A stretch of DNA of 64,000 nucleotides from Macropodus opercularis. Lineage: Eukaryota; Chordata; Actinopteri; Anabantiformes; Osphronemidae. Below are positions 20,701 to 31,619 of this stretch, piece after piece. Location of the stretch: the NCBI GenBank assembly GCA_030770545.1, contig JAUCMP010000026.1:4320501-4384500 (forward strand), given 5' to 3'. Positions within the stretch are counted from its first letter, which is position 1. Every line of letters begins with the position of its first letter. The notes under the pieces were generated by a model. The model searched no databases, was not told the origin of the DNA, and saw only the letters and a program-made list of their open reading frames with translations. The translations under genes and the position numbers were made by a program.

Positions 20701-23237
20701 TTGATGCTGTAATGTTAGTTTATGTAAGTGTGTTTGCCTTTCACGTTGGTGACTAAATATTCATGGCTGCTTGTGCCTTAGTGTGACTCTTGGATTGTGT
20801 AAAATTAAAAGATCTTATGATAAAGAAAACAGCCAAATGATGCATTTGTTGTGCGTTCACAAAGGTTTGTGTAAACGTATATGATGTGATGTGTTTTCCC
20901 ACTTATGTGGCTCCTCTCACATCAAACCTGTGGTATGAACAACTTATGAGTCCTCGTTCGAGTATGAAGTAAAAGAGCGCTCTCCCTCCATCTTGTGGCT
21001 AAATGGACGTGCTGCATCTCTCACAGTGGAAACAACCTCTCACACGTGGCTGCCAAATGACAGCCCCTCATCATGGCTGGGACTTTACCCTGTAGTTTGC
21101 TACCACACCTAAAATGACACCCAAAGGCCTCAATCAACGCGTCAGTAGTTCACCAAACACACCCATGAACAGGAAATAGAGGAATGTAGGAAAGACAAGC
21201 AGGGAAGCTGTATGTGCCCAGCATGAAAGTAAGCAACATTAGAAAAGGCAGCGGCGTTGCGCGTTGTGTCACGAAGCCTTTATACGGTGTAGCAGAGAAC
21301 TCAAGGCCATAAAAACGCTCAGCGCTCACACGAAAACACAGCCGTGACATTTAATGAAGAACTCAGTGCTGCTGCTTTTAGCCCCTGTTCTCCCAGGAAC
21401 CATCTGTTGTCATTACCACAGCTGCTGTGAGCGCGTGCAGCTGGAGAGCACAATGTGAGTGTCACAGGTTAAGGTTTCCTCTCATGAAAATAAATCAAAA
21501 CACACAAACAGAGTGGACACGTTGTACGAGTCACACACCCAAAGACGGCCACTTACCAGGTACGATGAAATGTTCCAGAGAGGCCGTGACGGACAAGGGT
21601 CCTGTTTGTGCTCCTCAGCCAGGAGGATCCGTCGCTGGCCATAAACATAATGGCAGACGCTGTTAGGCACGGCACAAAGGGCAGAGAGATAACATTATCT
21701 GACGCATGACAATCACAGCAGTACAGTAAAAAGAGGAAATGTTACATCTCTAATGGTGAACATTTTGCTTCTAGATGTATGTTTTTCCTTAGCCAGAGAC
21801 GTTTGTTTTATTGCCTGTTGTGTCAGTCGTGTGACAGGTCAGAAACACTTTAACGGATTCGTATGTTATACAGTTTTCAGCTTCAGCACCTTTATTCTCA
21901 GCTAAGTGTGAGACTAATTATAGATGTTTAATTTTAGAAGGCTACTAATGCAGCTCTGCTCTAACCTCATCACAGAGCTCGGCCATTTCATTTGATCTGA
22001 AATATGAATACGCTCCCTAGCAGCTGTATCACAATGTCTCTGCTAATACAACAGCAGGTGACACATGACATTTGCAAAACTTTCTAAAACAGTGAGTGCA
22101 ACTCACATTGTGACTGCAGAGGTCTGGAGCCACGAAGCCACGAAGACTCTGGCACCTGACTGGCTGTAATGTATACTAATAATGAACCTGCCATAGTTGG
22201 ATCCTTTTACATATTATTCATGATCGTGTTCCTCCAGTCTGCTCTAACCGCACATAGGTGGCGTCGCAGAGCTGACTGACTGTGGAACCCACACACACAC
22301 CACCGTCCCCGTTTTACGCAGTAGTCGACAGTAGTAGTCAGACTAACCAGAGCAGCCGAGGCTGAGTGTCTGTGTTGTACTTAAATGCTTCATTTGCCTT
22401 AAATCGTCTGTAGTGATATTTACATCAATATGATGACACTGCGTCGCTCCTTCCTGATTTTTGTGACTTGTATGAAGCTGGCTCCGTTCCGTCAGACAGT
22501 ATTAGTTTTCACTGTGGTTGTTGTTTCTCCGGTTGTGTTTGGCTGAGCCTTGGCTCCAGTGTCTGTTCCAGGGCGGCTGCCGCATCGCATCATTACGACC
22601 CCGTGTGACTCACACTGTCACATGCTGACCGGTGCAACTCGCTTCCTGCTCCGCTGCTTTTGTTTTTGCCTGACGCGCAAACGCAGGGGCGCGCTGCTGG
22701 CGGTGGAAAACCTTAGAGGAGCATCGCGTTTCAGGTTGTGCCAAAGCGCTCAGTTGTTGGTGACTGTTGCACGCAGAAAGGATGCCGGAGGTAACTTGAC
22801 TTCAAGTTGGACTTTTTTTCCTTTAGTGTTTAGAAAATAGACGTGTGCTACTCTACATCATCCGTTTTAGTTGGAATGCACCTGCGCACCGATGTCTGCA
22901 GACGACGTGTAGCTTACAAACATCCAACTACATGTGCTTTGTAACTATCACGCCTACTTTCATTTAGAGCGCTTTGAACCCCAGACAAACCACTTCAGAA
23001 TGTGCGTTTCGTGTGAACTGGATGAAGTGGAGCTACCGAACGCACTCTGTTATTTGTGTGCGGTTGTGGGGAGGACTTTAGGTTCCCCGAAGCATCTCAG
23101 ACATCCTTTGTGAGACTTTTTCCACCTTCACTGTGGACAGTTTACACCTTTACAGAGCCCGAGACTGCGTCGCGCACAGAGATCTTGGATTTACGCAAGC
23201 CTACCAGCTGCTACACTTTGAAGTACCTCCGCGGCTC
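20701..23237. other. intergenic region upstream of ghsr
   Basis: Separates the divergently transcribed pld1 (minus) and ghsr (plus). No exon was recognised. GC content rises toward about 22550-23230, which probably contains the ghsr promoter and 5' UTR, but no TATA box or transcription start can be fixed from the sequence. Confidence 0.45.
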
Positions 23238-23344
23238 ATGATGATGATGTGACGATGGGAGGAAAGGGCAGAGCCAAGGGGCTCGATCCGTCCCAGACCC
23301 GGGGTCCCTTTGACAAAGTGGGCCATTCGCGGGCCCGTGAATAA
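23238..23344 (+). promoter_or_regulatory. ghsr: ghsr upstream ORFs (uORFs)
   Basis: Four consecutive ATG codons (23238-23249) run straight into TGA (23250-23252). Three bases later a second uORF begins at 23255 in a strong context (A at -3, G at +4), encodes 29 residues and stops with TAA at 23342-23344. It is in frame with the receptor and ends 15 bases before its ATG. If the transcript includes this stretch, these uORFs would be expected to limit receptor translation. The same TAA confirms 23360 as the first in-frame receptor ATG. Confidence 0.6.
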
Positions 23345-23359
23345 CTGTGCGGCGACAGT

Positions 23360-24662
23360 ATGCCCTCTTTGCCCAATCATTCGGAGTGCCTCTCCCATAG
23401 CTGCTGGGAGGAGAACCACAACGCCACAACAGACGCTGACCCCGTCGTGCCTCCTCTAAATTACTACTCAATCCCTCTGCTTACGGCCATCACCATCGCC
23501 TGCACTCTGCTGTTTCTGGTCGGGGTGGCCGGGAACGTTATGACCATTTTGGTGGTCACCAAGTACCGGGACATGCGCACCACTACCAACCTGTACTTGT
23601 GTAGCATGGCTGTGTCCGACCTTCTTATCTTCCTGTGTATGCCACTGGACCTATACCGCATGTGGAGGTACAGACCCTGGCGCCTTGGAGACGTGCTTTG
23701 TAAGCTCTTTCAGTTCGTGTCAGAATCATGCACCTACTCCACTATCCTGAGCATCACCGCGCTGTCAGTAGAGCGGTATCTGGCAATCTGCTTCCCACTT
23801 CGTGCCAAAGCCCTGGTTACCAAAAGGCGGGTGCGCGCCCTTATTCTTGTTCTGTGGACAGTGTCTCTGTTGAGCGCTGGGCCTGTGTTTGTCATGGTTG
23901 GGGTGGAGCGGGACAGCGTGGGACCAACAAATTTTAGCTTTGGAACGAACGAGACCAAGTTCGTTCTGGAGGCCGGGGACACCAGGGAGTGCAAGATGAC
24001 GCACTACGCCGTGGAGTCAGGTCTGATGGGAGCCATGGTGTGGCTCAGCTCTGTTTTCTTTTTCATGCCAGTGTTCTGTCTCACGGTGCTTTACAGCCTC
24101 ATCGGTCGACGGTTGTGGCAGAGACACCGAGAAACAAACAGCAGCTCTCGTGTGTCTCACAGGGACAAAAGCAACAGGCAGACCATCAAGATGCTGGGTA
24201 AGTTTGGAACGCGCGCAAAATACGCACGGCGTGCTGAGACGTCATTGTAAAATGGCGATCGTTAGATATAAGCCAGTGAGTAAAATCATAAGGGTTTTAA
24301 CTTTTACCATAAGGTGAATTTAATCACCTTCTTTCCCTTCTCATCCAGTGGTCGTGGTGCTGGCTTTTGTCCTCTGCTGGTTGCCTTTCCACGTTGGTCG
24401 CTACTTGCAGTTCCGCTCGCTGGACGCTCCATCCCCTCTGCTGTCAGTGTTGTCTGAGTACTGCAGCTTGGTGTCCGTGGTTCTCTTCTACCTGAGTGCC
24501 GCTATTAACCCCATCCTGTATAATACCATGTCCTGGAAATACCGGGGTGCGGCAGCGCGTCTTTTCGGTCTACAAGACAGCCAAGCGTCACGGGGACGCA
24601 CGGCCAGCACCGTGAAGGGAGACGGAACGAACGGCTGGACAGAGTCTACAGTCAGCTGCTAA
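23360..24662 (+). CDS. ghsr: growth hormone secretagogue (ghrelin) receptor, long-ECL2 type
   Basis: Class A GPCR of the plasma membrane; the family binds acylated ghrelin and signals mainly through Gq to control GH release and feeding. Exons: 23360-24197 and 24349-24662, with donor CTGG|GTAAGT and acceptor CATCCAG, giving 383 aa (human 366). Seen: N-glycosylation sites N6 and N21, seven membrane segments, E122 in TM3 within QFVSESCTYST, ERY at 138-140, disulphide cysteines C114 and C211, CWLPF from 289, NPILY at 333-337, and a tail ending WTESTVSC that parallels the mammalian WTESS tail. Extracellular loop 2 is about 15 residues longer than in human and has two extra N-glycosylation sites (N191, N197). 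This matches the GHS-R1a-LR form reported from percomorph fish. The motilin receptor is the nearest alternative, but TM3, TM6-7 and tail read as GHSR. Confidence 0.94.
24198..24348 (+). other. ghsr: ghsr intron; retention gives a truncated GHSR1b-like protein
   Basis: The 151-nt intron starts GTAAGT and ends CATCCAG. If retained, the frame continues for 17 codons and stops at TAA (24248-24250), giving a 296-aa, five-membrane-segment receptor. This is the same arrangement as mammalian GHSR1b, which also comes from read-through of the intron after TM5. Confidence 0.7.
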
Positions 24663-24740
24663 ACGTTTATCTGTCAAAGTATGTTTTGTGAAACATGATT
24701 GTAACAAGTTGAAAACAATAAAAGCCATTATTTCTGTTAT
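24663..24740 (+). terminator. ghsr: ghsr 3' UTR and polyadenylation signal
   Basis: AATAAA at 24717-24722, only 55 bases past the stop codon, with a GT/T-rich stretch after it (TTATTTCTGTTATACTG). The 3' UTR is therefore probably very short. Confidence 0.65.
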
Positions 24741-27385
24741 ACTGAGGACAAACTTCGCTGCATACGTGAGCCTTGCGCACCTGCTTTATTGGACTGGCAC
24801 AAAAAATATCAGAGGCTGAAAAACACTGAACAGGTTCAAGCATGTTTTTATACTCATATTTTATACAGCCACAATATTAACTCCACCTGGTGGTTTTAAT
24901 GCTGTGGTGGACAGATGAGCATGGGAGGACTTTTATTTTGGCCGTGATTAACGAGTCACAGCGCATTGGCCACGTCCACCACCATATTACAAACACCAGG
25001 CAGCTGATGTAAATGTCACAAAAATAAACAAATGCCTTATATTGCATCATATTCTGGATGACAAGGAAAGCACTGTAGAACCTGTGGCACTGCTGTACTC
25101 CCATAGAGAGGGGTGGCAGTGCCTGTTTGTACGCATGTGTGTGCCTGAGAGAGCCTAAATGTGTGTTGCATGTCATTATACTGGATGGATGTGATTCTTG
25201 TGAGTAACTAGAGAGAGTGTGAAGATGTAAAGTACTTTACTTTGTTACCGTCGTTAATATTTGACTTGCTCAGTGCCCTGTGTCTTGGAAAGTCGAGTCC
25301 ATGCTGCGCTCACGCTGCCAGCGGGAAGCGGACGGGTTGGTGGACAGTCTCTAAGATGAAATGAGTCCGTTTACAGCTGGAGAGACAATAAGGAGAAAGC
25401 TGGAGTTGCTCAGGCACGAAAAAAAAAGGCCTGGCATCACATTTTCATCATGTATTTAAAAAGTATTGGTCAAAAGAGAAACGCTTTGTTTTGCTTGCAG
25501 AAGGCCATGAACTGCGCCACTGACATGCTGGCTTTGTAACATCATGACCTACTGTACATGTTGTGTATCAGGTGTTCTGATGCATTTGAGGTCTGTTGCC
25601 CGGATCCAGCTCGCAGGCCAGGGGGTGGCCTGTTTCTGGCTGCTGTGTGTGGACAATGTGCCAAACTGTGTAACAGAGTTGTAAGGGTGTCGTTTGTCTG
25701 ATTGTTAGACTTCTAATGCTTCTTGAAGCAAATCAAGAATCATTTATTGGTTGACTAATTTACAAGTCTTCTTCCTGCCTCACACCTTCGTCACAGCGAA
25801 GGCCCTGTACCCGCCCCGTACATCACTGCTTCTGGCACGAAATGTTTCCCACTCACGAATCTGTTCAGCATGAACAGACATGCACAGTATAAATTATAAT
25901 GTTTTTCTTGGCCATAAGCAAATGAAGAGAAATGAAGAAACTGCGTGGGTGCAAGCGGAATCTGTTTGAATGTTGACTGAAATAGAAACTTTGCAACTGT
26001 GCCAAAATATAATAAAATTAAGAAAGTTAAGACAGACTTCAACAGAGCTGTTATTCAGATTCGGAGACAATGTCACAGATGGTAAAACAGCTCATTTTGT
26101 AAAGTGTATCCTGATTTAACTATAACGTGTGATGATGTTACGCTTGCTTTAAGTGAAAAACGCTTTATGATCCAAGTCACCGCAGCTGCCACCACTACTG
26201 TGCACTGGATTTCAAAGCATCTCCTCCTGGCTCTGAAGAACGTGTCCGACTGTGCACACTGATGCCATGACACACCGTTTATTACGATATAAGATGTATA
26301 CTGATTCAGAGCAAAACCTGTTCCCTTTGTTGAAGACGTCTGTGAATATCTCCTGTTGATGTGATGATAAAGTCTCGTAAAAGTAAAAAGAAAGAAAGAA
26401 AAGCTGACTTTGGTGTTTGGTTCGTCTTTCTCCACCACGTTAAAGACAGCACATACTCTTCCCACAATCGGTAGAAAGAAGCTTTTAGTCTGGTTTAAAA
26501 CAACTCCCATGTACCCGTTTAAAGCACCGCACACCTACGACATCACCTGAGAACAGGACGCTCAGATTATGCGTACAAATAACGAAATGCTGGGTAGAGC
26601 TCAGCAGAGCTCATGTGGACTCGAGCTCCGCTGCTCACTTTGCTGAGAACCCGAAAGGCTTGTAAAATAAAATCCAAACATAATGAAAGAGAGAAGCCAA
26701 CAAAAGCAGAGTTGTCATCACATGACGAGAAACTGTGTAAACGTCTCTATTAAAAGACGCGAGGAAAGCAGGCAGCAAAAGAAACGGCGAGAGAAGTGTG
26801 GTTTAATCAGTCAGACCTTGTCAGGTTGCATTGAGCCGCAGCCTGTGCAGTGGAGAGTGAACACAACACATTACAGTTAGTTAGGCGAAGAGGAGATTGC
26901 GTTAAAGACAAGTAAATCTGCGATGCATTCACACGCGGCGCCCTGAACCGAGCCGCACCGCCAAGACGCTTTACTGCCGTGAATCATCGCGGCCACTGCT
27001 TACAGAGCAATTCCACGTGCCGTTATGGGGTTTGATAGATTGTAGCTGTACTGACGCTTAATTAAAAAAAGATAAAGAGCGAGATAGAGGAAGCGGTTTG
27101 ATTAGCTGCCCCACCGCGCCAGCTTCCTGCACACGCCACAAAATGTGCTACAGCGACGCAAAAGGTCAAGAGATCAATCTCCCCCACGTGCACAGGACTG
27201 GCGTCGTTCCTGTGGCCGCCTCGAGGCACAACAGCCGATCAAAGGCCGCTGGAAGGTAACGCACCTTAAAGGAGGATGTCACCATGACATTAAAACAGCT
27301 GTCAATATTAATTACAACTTGGGCCAATTGATATTATGATGAACCGCGACATACAATAAAACAAACAGCTGCAATCAAAGTCAGA
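24741..27385. other. intergenic region between convergent ghsr and fndc3b
   Basis: The 3' ends of ghsr (plus) and fndc3b (minus) face each other across 2.6 kb. No exon was recognised. It contains an inverted-repeat relic at 24869-24907 and otherwise AT-rich sequence; the 153-aa minus ORF near 26073-26534 has no features of a protein I know. Confidence 0.5.
24869..24907. repeat. head-to-head inverted repeat, relic of a dispersed repeat
   Basis: Arms 24869-24887 and 24889-24907 (19 bases each, 15/19 complementary, one-base loop). The minus strand contains CCACAGCATTAAAACCACC, close to a terminal sequence (CAGCCATAACATTAAAACCACC type) that I remember as widespread in fish genomes. A second copy with the same palindromic layout is at 42462-42505. 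Confidence 0.55.
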
Positions 27386-30300
27386 AAAAAATTAAAACAT
27401 TTATTGGGCATAAATATATTATATATACGCTACAGATACAGTTACGTCTTACATACATAGGGTGGTATTTGCAAAAATCTATACATTAAAATTGATATGG
27501 CAGTTTCTTTTATATAATGCATATGAAATTGTCTAACATTTACAATACAAGAAATGCATGAATTTCTTTTTTTCAATTCGTAGACCATGACAACGTTGGA
27601 ATGTTCATTTTTGCATCGTGAGGTAAAAAGATCATAATTTTTTTTGTCTTGCTTAAAAAATAGTTAAATACCTGTGAGTCTCTGTACGTTCGTGTCAAAT
27701 CGCCAATCTCTCAGTCAAAACCTCAACGTGCTGTGAAACGTACAGAAAAGAAAATCTGAGAAACAACTAAAACCGATCAGAAGGCACAGACGTGGGCTAA
27801 AAGACTGTCTCTCGCTCTCGACATGCCTGCCAAATTGTGCAGGAGCTGGAGGGTGGGAAGGACAGAGGTGGTGGGCTGGCTGTGAAACCACACAGAAACA
27901 ACAACGCACACGACGGTACCCTGCCCACTAACGCACAGCCTTTCAGTTCCCACCACACTGGCCTGAGCCTCTGACCTCCCACCTGGGCACTAAGGTTTGA
28001 AGAGGGTTTAAAGGACTGTGGGCGGGCAATACAACACCTTTAGACCTTTAAGGACAGGACACCTCACTCGCCGCCTGTCGGCTACGATGCGACAGGCCGG
28101 GTGGACGCACCAAGAGCACGTCTGTGAAGTGAAAAGGCCCCGGGAGCGGGACGCCGTGTGAGAAACACAGAAGCTCCGGTCAAGCCAACGTCACAGTGAT
28201 GCCAACGACAGAATGCTGTCAGTGAACGTAACGAGCTGCGTTGGCGGTAGTGTTTGGGAAATAGCAGGGGCGGGCGGGGGCGGGGCTGCGTGTCTCCTGT
28301 CACTCATATAAACCTCATCAAGACTAAGAAAAAGTGCTTCAACTCTGTTAGTCATAATGTATTTACCACCTCGTTCTATAGCTCTATAGATATCTCTGTA
28401 TATCATCTCTTAGCAAAATACTGGATACAAAATAGTCACTACCGCTACACCAGCACTAGCCTGAACAAGGAGTCGTCATTATTATTACCGTCATCCATGA
28501 TTGTTTTTGCCTTTTAATTTCTTTCAGTCTGAAATCAGGCCGTGTGATAAACTCTCCTCCACAAGGGGCTAAACATTTCAAAAATGGCACATTTTGCTTT
28601 ACAAAACAAAATAATGAAAGATAATATGAAAAGAAGCATAATCACAGATCAAGTTACTTTTTTTTTCCTTTTGAGAGAATAATAACAATAATAGTAATAA
28701 TTGTAATGGTGTGTGGCTACAGAAGAACATCACAGAAACCCACGTCTGTACATCGCGACGTCTAGTGGACACCAGAAACCTGCACTTTGGCAATAAAACA
28801 GTAAAAATATATCAGAAGCTTCATTATAACACTAATCAGAAGAAAAAAAGCCAGAGGCAGCAATGTTATCCCGATAGAAATGAACTGAACCGAGCCTAAG
28901 GTCTGGCTTTGCTACATGTCTCTCTAAGCGTTACTGTTCTGCTGTTCACGGAGCAGGAGATGAAAAAAAACCAAAACAAACAAACACAAAAATATGCAGG
29001 CATTTGGTTACATGTCTGAAACAGCAATGATGAGCTACAGAACAGCTGTAAGAGAAATACTTAAAGGGTTACTGAGATAAGGAATGCTGGCCTTAATCAT
29101 ACAATCTAACATACATCCATTACAAAATGAAAATAAAAACATGCTACAAGGAAAAAAATTAGTATATAACTACACTGTCTCTTAATCTTTAAACAATAAA
29201 TAAATGAAGATTGCACTGTAATTGGCATGTAAAGTACTGTATGCAAATATATAGTATAAATAAAACCTAGAAAAGAACTCTACCTTAACTTTCCCATCAA
29301 CTTTGGCAAAGGTATTTTGAGCTAGTAAACCACTTTGCTTACTGACACGTACAGGAGCAAGGCACAGCACAGACAAGAGGACGAGATACAGCATCAACGA
29401 AAGGAAAGGAGGACAGGAAGAAGCAGAGGAAGAGCGGCTAACATGACCACGACGATGATGACGATGATGACAGCAATGGGTTATAACAGGATTAGCTCCC
29501 CCCTCTGTAAAGCCTTATCCCTGAGGTACGATACAGGCTGCCAATCGGAGCCCACCCACTCCCTCCTCCCTCTCACCCCACACGGCGAAAGTTGACATGT
29601 CAGACGTTAGTCGCGCAGGTCGGGCTGACTTCTTTGGATTATTAGGGTGTGTAATGGTCTGTACCTTGGCTTTGCTTTTACGGTGGGGTCCAGGAGTCAG
29701 GGGGAGGTCAGTGGGTGTTACATGTGTCAGAATGCCCTGTTCTGTTAATGTGTGTTCCGTCCAAGGCTTGTTTGGTTAGTGAACATTAGTTCAAATCCCC
29801 AGAGAACGCGTCCATCTGAAGAGAGTGACCGCAGACTTGCAACTGCTCAAATTACATGTCAATAAAGCACCTTTTAATAGAGGGAGAGAGAAAAGAGAGA
29901 GGGAGTAGTGCACGGGCAGAAAGATGGGACGAATCGAAGGCAAGAGAAGAGCAGCCAGAGCCGGGGCACATGAAACGGTACTTACAGATAATTATAGGCA
30001 GACGATGAGAACAGAGGGAGCAGAGTATTCAAACGTATTGATTCACAGACTAACTGGAAGGAGAAACTACAGCTTCAGCACCGCCCTGGCTGGCAGCTGG
30101 CAGAATTTCAGCTTCTAAGGAGGGTAAAGCTCAAGCTGACGCCTAACGCACGCACGCACGCAGGCACGCACGCAGCTCCGAGGACGATGGCTAGCGGGCA
30201 GGCTGTTAGCACCTCTGAGTGAATGAAGCAACAGATCAACAGTCTGGAGGGCCAGGCGCGATCCGGCCCTGGCTTCCTGAACGCTAAAGTATGCCCAGTA

Positions 30301-31307
30301 TCATAACAGGCTTATGAGCCGATCCCAGACCAGCGCTGAAGCTGGAGAACTGAGCTCAGAGCGGCTGTTGTGAGCACCTAGAATCGACTCCTCCCCCTTT
30401 GAACGTGCATTGCCATCGCTTATATTACATCACTTCTATAGCATCATAGATATTTGTTATAAAGTATATATTGTGTGTATATATATTAGATTACTGGTTT
30501 CCATTCTGTCTTGGAGATAATAAAAAAATCACAGGGTAGCAGCATCTTACACCACACATGAATTGCATCACTTTGGCAGCTGAACGAGTGAGTGATTCCA
30601 TGTTGAAAAGCAGAGCAGATACGTGATTGACTCCTTCTCCATGTGTAACTGTAACGAGTGTGCACGTATACGTATCTAAGCAAGTCCGCACATCTGTGTG
30701 TTCCGCCGTGTCTTCGTCAGCGCTTGCCGTCCGCGGGGGTCGACCAGACTGAATATCAAGGTATGAGCGGCTAAAGCTTTTTTAAGGCCTACGTTGGAAT
30801 ATGGCTGAAAGAATAAAGTCTGCCGGACAAAACAAAAAAACGAAAAGCAAACATTAAAAAAAGAAATAAAAAAGTAAGGCAATGACTGTCAAGAAATATA
30901 CACGTTTGCTAACTGGGTATGTTTTAAAAAGATACAAAATAAAAACATGCAGGTCAGTCTGAGGAGCAACTGCTTTGCTCACAGCTAGTTTAAGGCTTGA
31001 TTATCAGTTTTCTTTCCCAACTGAGGTGCAGCTAAGACGAGGCTTCCCTCGACACAAATCCAAAACACGTGAGACCGACAATGATACAACGACAGCAGAG
31101 ACAGAGGAAAGTGAGACTGAACGCAGAAAAGGCAGAAGACGACAGGTACGAGGTGAGGAACACCTCAATCGAGATTCGGACTAAAAAAAACTAGCCTTAG
31201 AAGTACATCTCAAGTGTTTGTTGTGATTTCATTAGATTCGTTCGTAGACGATTTTTATAGTTTCTCTGTGATTTGCTTTCTCTTTCTATCCTAGAGTTAA
31301 AATTCCC
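27386..31307 (-). other. fndc3b: fndc3b 3' UTR, about 3.9 kb
   Basis: Runs from the fndc3b stop codon (31310-31308) to a probable polyadenylation signal at 27405-27400. It is AT-rich with homopolymer runs and lacks recognisable exons. A 3' UTR of several kilobases fits what I recall of mammalian FNDC3B. No intron inside it could be shown. The small ORFs here are chance frames. Confidence 0.6.
27400..27405 (-). terminator. fndc3b: candidate fndc3b polyadenylation signal (AATAAA on minus)
   Basis: TTTATT on plus is AATAAA on minus, with T-rich sequence just beyond it on the minus strand. It is the only such hexamer I noticed between the stop codon and this point. Confidence 0.5.
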
Positions 31308-31619
31308 TCACTTCATGAAGAAGTACTGTAGCAAGCAGGCGATGAGGATGGAGAAGCCCGCGAACACGCACACGATCAGCGCGGCGAACCGCTCGTCGCT
31401 GGAGATCAGGCCGGCGCCGCTGCTGCTCTCCGAGGCGCTCGTCTCTCCCGGCGACGACGCCTCCTGGCGGCGGAGCGTGAACAAGGAGGAGGGGCTCAGC
31501 GGGCCGCACAGTTCCTGGCACGTGTCCTGGCAACGGCGGCAGGCGCCCACGCGGAAACGATAGTCTGTGTGGCCCTGGAGACCAGAGATCTGGAACGCGC
31601 CCTCCTCTCCCTTGAAAAC
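31308..31619 (-). CDS. fndc3b: fndc3b last exon: end of FN3-9 and tail anchor
   Basis: Finishes the ninth FN3 domain (FQISGLQGHTDYRFRVGACR), continues through a Ser/Glu-rich spacer, and ends in a hydrophobic helix (FAALIVCVFAGFSILIACLL) followed by QYFFMK and TGA. This is a single-pass C-terminal anchor. The exon is markedly GC-rich compared with the 3' UTR below it. Acceptor CCCGGGCAG, phase 0. Confidence 0.95.
   Translation of the reverse strand, partial: VFKGEEGAFQISGLQGHTDYRFRVGACRRCQDTCQELCGPLSPSSLFTLRRQEASSPGETSASESSSGAGLISSDERFAALIVCVFAGFSILIACLLQYFFMK

Noticed and set aside
14332..23237. tmem212 expected between PLD1 and FNDC3B by human synteny
   Set aside because: No frame on either strand shows the expected four-helix protein. 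Absence in the window is reported, not proof of loss from the genome.
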